Source: Gemmatimonadota bacterium
GTDB taxonomy: Bacteria; Latescibacterota; UBA2968; UBA8231
Direction of reading: 5' to 3'
Length of the DNA: 8,070 nt
Assembly: GCA_009845645.1 (NCBI GenBank)
Contig: VXZF01000502.1
Span: 1-8,070 of the forward strand
A program made the position numbers and the translations under genes. Below the pieces are notes generated by a model. The model made no database searches, had not been told where the DNA came from, and saw only the letters and a list, made by a program, of their open reading frames with translations. Positions 5,542-8,070 of the stretch are shown in pieces. Positions within the stretch are counted from its first letter, which is position 1; every line of letters begins with the position of its first letter.

Positions 5542-6126
5542 GACGCTCACACCTTTGTCCTTCATGTGTTGCTTAAAGCTATCAATGTTCTCAATGCCCT
5601 CTTCAATCACAGCACGGTAAATGTCTTGGCTTGTATAGGTCTTTCGATAGCCAGGATCCTGCCAACAGGCATCTTTGATGGAGAGAATCTTACAACGCAG
5701 TAAAGGAGTCAGATCCGCTGCGATACGTTCGGTAAACTGAAGCTGCTTCTCGCAATCTTGGGAATCAATTGCCCAAATATCTATCTTCCAGTCACCTTTC
5801 CTCTCGTCCCCAAGGTAGATACCCCAATATAGACCTAACGGTAGACTCGGTGTCTGGTTAATACGTTCATTTCGGAAGCTCATTCTTACTGGAGCCAGAG
5901 AGGATGCGATCCTACCTCCCAAACGAAAGAACGATTCCTCTGATAGATCTTGCTGTTCGAGATAAATATCTAGATCTCTCCAGGTCATAAGATGCAGAGC
6001 GTAACTGCCCGAAACGTGAGGAGTCCCGTATTCTTCGAGTAGGCTTCTCAATCCCTTTGGTCCAAGAAGTTCATCCGCTTCTTGGCGAATTATTCGATCG
6101 CGCTGGACAAGATCTTGAGTCATCAT
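5536..6126 (-). CDS. Nucleotidyltransferase-superfamily protein, cassette A
   Basis: 196 aa from the ATG at 6126; a TTG one codon earlier is possible but less likely. Numbering here counts that TTG as residue 1. The signature VSGSYALHLMTWRDLDIYLE (39-58) gives G41-S42 and the metal-binding pair D52/D54, and GDWKIDIWAID (112-122) supplies a third acidic residue, D117. All three catalytic acids therefore look present, unlike in the cassette D paralogue. The C-terminal KTYTSQDIYRAVIEEGI is characteristic of a widespread but uncharacterised group of small NTase-fold proteins. Lincosamide and aminoglycoside nucleotidyltransferases share the fold, but resistance is not shown. The TAA stop lies inside the R'' box of attC-A. 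The leader from the cassette start is only 21 nt, with no evident Shine-Dalgarno. Confidence 0.72.
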   Translation of the reverse strand: MMTQDLVQRDRIIRQEADELLGPKGLRSLLEEYGTPHVSGSYALHLMTWRDLDIYLEQQDLSEESFFRLGGRIASSLAPVRMSFRNERINQTPSLPLGLYWGIYLGDERKGDWKIDIWAIDSQDCEKQLQFTERIAADLTPLLRCKILSIKDACWQDPGYRKTYTSQDIYRAVIEEGIENIDSFKQHMKDKGVSVG

Positions 6127-6141
6127 CAAATCATGAGTGTC

Positions 6142-6148
6142 GGCTAAC
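6142..6148 (-). other. First cassette core site (GTTAGCC)
   Basis: On minus, GTTAGCCGAC (6148-6139) is the exact reverse complement of GTCGGCTAAC at the 3' end of cassette A, which defines the cassette start at 6147. The sequence above it is not a recognisable attC with L arms, so this is either an attI-like or remnant junction. An RYYYAAC box, GTCTAAC (6200-6194), lies such that box to box spans 59 nt. Confidence 0.6.
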
Positions 6149-6160
6149 TACTGTATTCCC

Positions 6161-6210
6161 GACGTACGTCGTCTAACCCACTCAAAGTAGGGGGTTAGAC
6201 GATGTACATC
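6161..6210. repeat. 19-bp imperfect inverted repeat at the head of the cassette array
   Basis: Arms 6161-6179 and 6192-6210 match at 17 of 19 positions around a 12-nt loop. The inner arms contain GTCTAAC and GTTAGAC, perfect matches to the RYYYAAC and GTTRRRY recombination boxes, and the outer arms are the self-complementary GACGTACGTC and GATGTACATC. No T-run follows on either strand, so it is not an intrinsic terminator. It would form a strong 5' UTR hairpin in transcripts from 6230. Confidence 0.7.
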
Positions 6211-6229
6211 AAAGACTGATTTCTGGCCC

Positions 6230-6258
6230 CGTAGAATTCGCAAGCATTTATTTGTCAA
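6230..6258 (-). promoter_or_regulatory. Candidate Pc-like promoter reading into the cassette array
   Basis: On minus, a perfect TTGACA (6258-6253) is followed after 17 nt by TCTACG (6235-6230), a weak -10. It lies between the tRNA terminator and cassette A and points into the array, where an integron Pc promoter would be expected functionally. The stretch 6148-6323 has no gene. Confidence 0.45.
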
Positions 6259-6283
6259 GTGCGCTGAGAAACAAAAATAAGGG

Positions 6284-6317
6284 AATAAAAAGAAAGCCCC
6301 TGAAAAGTCAGGGGCTT
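6284..6317 (-). terminator. Intrinsic terminator of the tRNA-Val transcript
   Basis: A perfect 10-bp stem AAGCCCCTGA/TCAGGGGCTT (6294-6303 and 6308-6317) with a 4-nt loop is followed on minus by TCTTTTTATT. It starts 7 nt beyond the tRNA CCA end. Confidence 0.92.
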
Positions 6318-6323
6318 AGAAGA

Positions 6324-6400
6324 TGGTGGGCGATACTAGACTTGAACTAGTGACCTCCTGCATGTCAAGCAGGCGCTCTAGCCAGCTGAGCTAATCGCCC
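6324..6400 (-). tRNA. tRNA-Val (anticodon GAC)
   Basis: A complete cloverleaf on minus: acceptor GGGCGAT/ATCGCCC, D-stem GCTC/GAGC, anticodon stem CCTGC/GCAGG with loop TTGACAT (anticodon GAC, plus 6364-6366), a 5-nt variable loop, T-stem ACTAG/CTAGT with loop TTCAAGT, discriminator A and an encoded CCA (6326-6324). It reads GUC and GUU valine codons. It has its own promoter and terminator and is therefore monocistronic. Confidence 0.97.
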
Positions 6401-6405
6401 TCGTG

Positions 6406-6434
6406 TTGTCTAATTGCAGACGGGTCAATAATAT
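6406..6434 (+). promoter_or_regulatory. Candidate promoter for the oxidoreductase-rlmH operon
   Basis: TTGTCT (6406-6411) and TAATAT (6429-6434) are spaced 17 nt apart, giving a start near 6441 and a leader of about 40 nt. Its -10 overlaps the -10 of the tRNA promoter on the other strand. Confidence 0.5.
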
Positions 6435-6458
6435 ATCCCAGCACACTAACTGCGTCAA
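6430..6458 (-). promoter_or_regulatory. Promoter of tRNA-Val
   Basis: On minus, TTGACG (6458-6453), a 17-nt spacer and TATATT (6435-6430) are near-consensus sigma70 elements. The -10 ends 29 nt before the tRNA 5' end. Confidence 0.75.
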
Positions 6459-6469
6459 GATTGCGCGAA

Positions 6470-6475
6470 GAGGAG
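6470..6475 (+). promoter_or_regulatory. Ribosome binding site deciding the oxidoreductase start
   Basis: GAGGAG lies 6 nt before the ATG at 6482, favouring that start over the in-frame TTG at 6461, which lies upstream of this site. Confidence 0.85.
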
Positions 6476-6481
6476 AGCAAA

Positions 6482-7534
6482 ATGCCCACTACCTACCGAG
6501 TTGGACTCATCGGCTGCGGACGCATGGGCGCCACCATCGACGACGAAGTCAAAGGTGGCCCCAATGCCCAGCTCTTTCTGCCGTATTCGCACGCCGCGGC
6601 CATCGTCGCCTGCGAGCGGATGGAACTGGTCTCCGTCTGCGACCCAATCGAGGAGAAGGCCGAACGCATTCGCGACCGCTACGGTGCCCAGCGGTCCTAT
6701 GCCGATTACAGAGAAATGATCGAGCGCGAAAACCTCGACGTGGTCAGCATTGCCACCCGGCCGGGGCCACACGCCGAACAGGTGATTTTCGCGGCCGAAG
6801 CTGGCGTCAAAGGCATCTACTGCGAGAAGTCGCTGTGCAACGCCGTGCACGAGATGGACGCCATGCTGCAAGCCTGTATGCCGCGAGGCGTCAAATTCAA
6901 CTACGGCACGCAGCGGCGCTATGCCGCGCTCTACCGCGATGCGCGCGACATGATCGAGCGCGGCGACATCGGCGAGGTGCAGGCGGTCGTGGCAAACTGC
7001 GGGATCAGCGTGGCGCAATGGGGGCACACGCACGCGGCCGACATGATGCTCTTTTTCGCGCTGGACTCGGAGGCGGAATTCGCGCAGGGGACGGTACAGG
7101 CAGAGGCCGCGGATTGGGAGGGCGATCGGCTGACTATAGATCCGAGGATTAGCAATGGATACGTAAAGTTCAAAAACGGAATTCACTCGTACTTAGTGGG
7201 TGCGCCCGGCTGGGAATTTGAAATCAGCGGCACCGAAGGCACGCTACGCACCTTGAGCAATGGGATGGGCTATAGCCTGCGCAAGAAAGACGAGCACGGC
7301 GAGTTGCGCCCGGTGGATGCGCCCGAAGCTGTCATTGAGAGCGGTACGCTGCGCGGGATGGAGGATATCGTCCGGGCAATCGACGAGGACGGCGATACCC
7401 AAGGCAATCTAACGCTCGCCTGCCGCAGCCAAGAGCTAATTTTCGCGATTGTCGAGTCGCATCGGCAGGGTGGGGCGCGAGTGGCCTTGCCGCTGGAGAA
7501 CCGAGCCTTGTCGATTGCGCCAGATCACTACTAA
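6482..7534 (+). CDS. Gfo/Idh/MocA-family NAD(P)-dependent oxidoreductase
   Basis: 350 aa, the family's usual length. An N-terminal Rossmann fold starts YRVGLIGCGRMGA (5-17), with G11-x-G13-x-x-G16 binding the dinucleotide. VVSIATRPGPHAEQV (87-101) and GIYCEKSLCNAVHEM (111-125) follow; EKS is the family's EKP motif with Pro replaced by Ser and the catalytic-region Lys kept (K116). The C-terminal alpha/beta domain begins near residue 135 and includes FNYGTQRRY and GHTHAADM (181-188), where the His/Asp residues could be catalytic. Members oxidise or reduce sugars, inositols and related polyols in the cytoplasm; the substrate is unknown. The gene shares one base with the rlmH start (TAATG), so the two are translationally coupled although their functions seem unrelated. 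Its base composition is visibly more G+C-rich than the cassette genes. Confidence 0.92.
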   Translation: MPTTYRVGLIGCGRMGATIDDEVKGGPNAQLFLPYSHAAAIVACERMELVSVCDPIEEKAERIRDRYGAQRSYADYREMIERENLDVVSIATRPGPHAEQVIFAAEAGVKGIYCEKSLCNAVHEMDAMLQACMPRGVKFNYGTQRRYAALYRDARDMIERGDIGEVQAVVANCGISVAQWGHTHAADMMLFFALDSEAEFAQGTVQAEAADWEGDRLTIDPRISNGYVKFKNGIHSYLVGAPGWEFEISGTEGTLRTLSNGMGYSLRKKDEHGELRPVDAPEAVIESGTLRGMEDIVRAIDEDGDTQGNLTLACRSQELIFAIVESHRQGGARVALPLENRALSIAPDHY

Positions 7535-7962
7535 TGCCAATGCAGATCAGCATTGTCTCCCACGAGAAACACCGCAACTCGGCACTAGAGGCCGCCGAGC
7601 AGGAATATATCAAGCGGCTCTCGCGGCAGGCGCAGGTCGCGCTCTGCTCAGGCAAGGCGCGAGGCGGCCTGCCGGACCGGCTGTTGAAAGGGACGTACGT
7701 CGTCGGGCTGTATGTGGAAGGCGAGTCGTTTACTTCTGAGCAGTTGGCTCAACGGCTCCAGCGGCTGATGAACCAAGGCCGCTCACATCTAGTGTTGGTA
7801 ATAGGAGGGGCCGAGGGAATGCCGGCGGGGGTAGAATCTCAAATACAAGAGCGGTGGTCGCTATCGCCGCTGACTTTTTCCCACCAGCTAGCGCGTCTGC
7901 TGTTGTTGGAAGCTGTGTATCGGTCCTTTGACATTTTAAGCGGGGGGCGGTACCACAAATAG
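7534..7962 (+). CDS. rlmH: 23S rRNA (pseudouridine1915-N3)-methyltransferase RlmH
   Basis: 142 aa, slightly shorter than the usual 155-160. RlmH is a SPOUT-class methyltransferase, a dimer with a trefoil knot, that methylates pseudouridine 1915 in helix 69 of 23S rRNA on assembled ribosomes. Landmarks are LVLVIGGAEGM (86-96), the SAM-binding knot loop; WSLSPLTFSHQLARLLLLEAVYRSFDIL with HQLAR at 117-121; and the very C-terminal GGRYHK, matching the conserved PYH ending. The usual LDxxG motif reads LYVEG (59-63), a mild deviation. The first ATG overlaps the oxidoreductase stop as TAATG; a second ATG two codons later (7540) is equally possible and gives 140 aa. No terminator is visible in the 9 nt before the convergent gene. 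Confidence 0.93.
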   Translation: MPMQISIVSHEKHRNSALEAAEQEYIKRLSRQAQVALCSGKARGGLPDRLLKGTYVVGLYVEGESFTSEQLAQRLQRLMNQGRSHLVLVIGGAEGMPAGVESQIQERWSLSPLTFSHQLARLLLLEAVYRSFDILSGGRYHK

Positions 7963-7971
7963 CCGCACAGC

Positions 7972-8070
7972 TTAAAAGTACGTCATCAGCTTGTCCCACA
8001 GCCCCATGCGGCCGATGCTCTTTTCAGCGTGGATGGGCACCACGGCCAGTAGGCTGTCGCCCAGCGAGAC
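7972..8070 (-). CDS. C-terminal end of an unidentified protein (partial)
   Basis: On minus, the frame is open from the right window edge to TAA at 7974-7972, giving 32 residues that end RMGLWDKLMTYF. The preceding stretch SLGDSLLAVVPIHAEKSIG looks like a real domain end, but I do not recognise it. It converges on rlmH with only 9 nt between the stop codons. Codon use is G+C-rich, like the oxidoreductase and rlmH, which supports a true chromosomal gene. Confidence 0.6.
   Translation of the reverse strand, partial: VSLGDSLLAVVPIHAEKSIGRMGLWDKLMTYF

Larger units (their letters stand above)
2275..6148 (-). mobile_element. Integron gene-cassette array without a visible integrase (CALIN-like), four cassettes
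   Basis: Five consecutive genes lie on minus, and three of the four cassettes end in an attC-like site with GTT core boxes. Cassette boundaries by G/TT cleavage are A 6147-5456, B 5455-4543, C 4542-4030 and D 4029 to about 2275. Cassette ends match: A starts GTTAGCCGAC and ends GTCGGCTAAC; B and C start GTTATGGGA and end TCCCATAAC. Gene-free stretches inside cassettes are short except the 177-nt leader of C. No tyrosine recombinase is encoded anywhere in the window, so the array is either distal to an integrase outside the window or stranded. Cassette D lacks an attC, so the low-coordinate boundary is approximate. Confidence 0.8.

Noticed and set aside
6161..6210. Inverted repeat as an intrinsic terminator
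   Set aside because: No T-run follows on either strand.
6324..6400. tRNA-Val as the attachment site of an integrated island
   Set aside because: No direct repeat of the tRNA 3' end is found at the other end of the array near 2220-2290, and the tRNA is separated from the array by its own terminator.
6455..7186. Long minus-strand and alternative plus-strand frames (also 6403-7152) over the oxidoreductase gene
   Set aside because: They are shadows of a G+C-rich gene whose own frame shows clear Gfo/Idh motifs and a strong ribosome binding site.
1..8070. CRISPR array or insertion sequence
   Set aside because: There are no regularly spaced repeats and no transposase or terminal inverted repeats; the only repeated elements are the attC sites and cassette leaders.

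Overview
The window is bacterial DNA: a CCA-encoding tRNA-Val, an rlmH housekeeping gene, an ECF-type sigma factor and close gene packing all say so. The phylum is not certain. The mix of a giant sigma-factor fusion, a Gfo/Idh oxidoreductase and a phytanoyl-CoA-dioxygenase-type protein would suit Chloroflexota or a similar environmental lineage, but that is a weak guess from gene content.

Left part (1-2219): a probable divergent gene start runs off the left edge on the minus strand. Next comes a promoter region with a tandem 8-bp repeat directly upstream of a TTGACT box, then a 676-aa plus-strand protein. Its first ~175 residues are a complete ECF sigma factor (sigma2 plus sigma4), and the remainder looks like an Eis-type double GNAT acetyltransferase ending in an SCP2-like domain. 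I know of no described ECF group with this architecture.

Middle part (about 2275-6148, all genes on minus): this reads as an array of integron gene cassettes without an integrase in view (a CALIN-type array, array order running from high to low coordinates). Three attC-like sites (5450-5541, 4537-4622, 4024-4106) separate four cassettes. A (5456-6147) carries a nucleotidyltransferase-fold protein. B (4543-5455) carries a phytanoyl-CoA dioxygenase-family protein. C (4030-4542) carries a DUF4926 protein. D (from 4029 down) carries an APH-type kinase translationally coupled to a second nucleotidyltransferase. The 5' core of cassettes A, B and C is complementary to the R'' box at its own 3' end over 9-10 bp, even where the hybrid attC in the array is mismatched; this is what G/TT recombination of independent cassettes should leave. 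Cassettes B and C also share a nearly identical 5' leader although their genes are unrelated. Cassette D has no recognisable attC, so the array looks truncated next to the sigma gene. A Pc-like promoter (6230-6258) and a strong 19-bp inverted repeat (6161-6210) lie at the head of the array.

Right part (6284-8070): an intrinsic terminator and tRNA-Val(GAC) on minus, then an overlapping pair of divergent promoters. On plus they serve a G+C-richer two-gene operon: a Gfo/Idh/MocA oxidoreductase overlapping rlmH by one base. The C-terminal 32 codons of an unidentified minus-strand gene converge on rlmH at the right edge.

The apparent logic is a stable chromosomal segment (tRNA-Val, oxidoreductase-rlmH) next to a mobile cassette array that has accumulated small-molecule-modifying enzyme folds (kinase, nucleotidyltransferases, 2OG oxygenase). 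The array abuts an unusual one-protein sigma/ligand-binding regulator.
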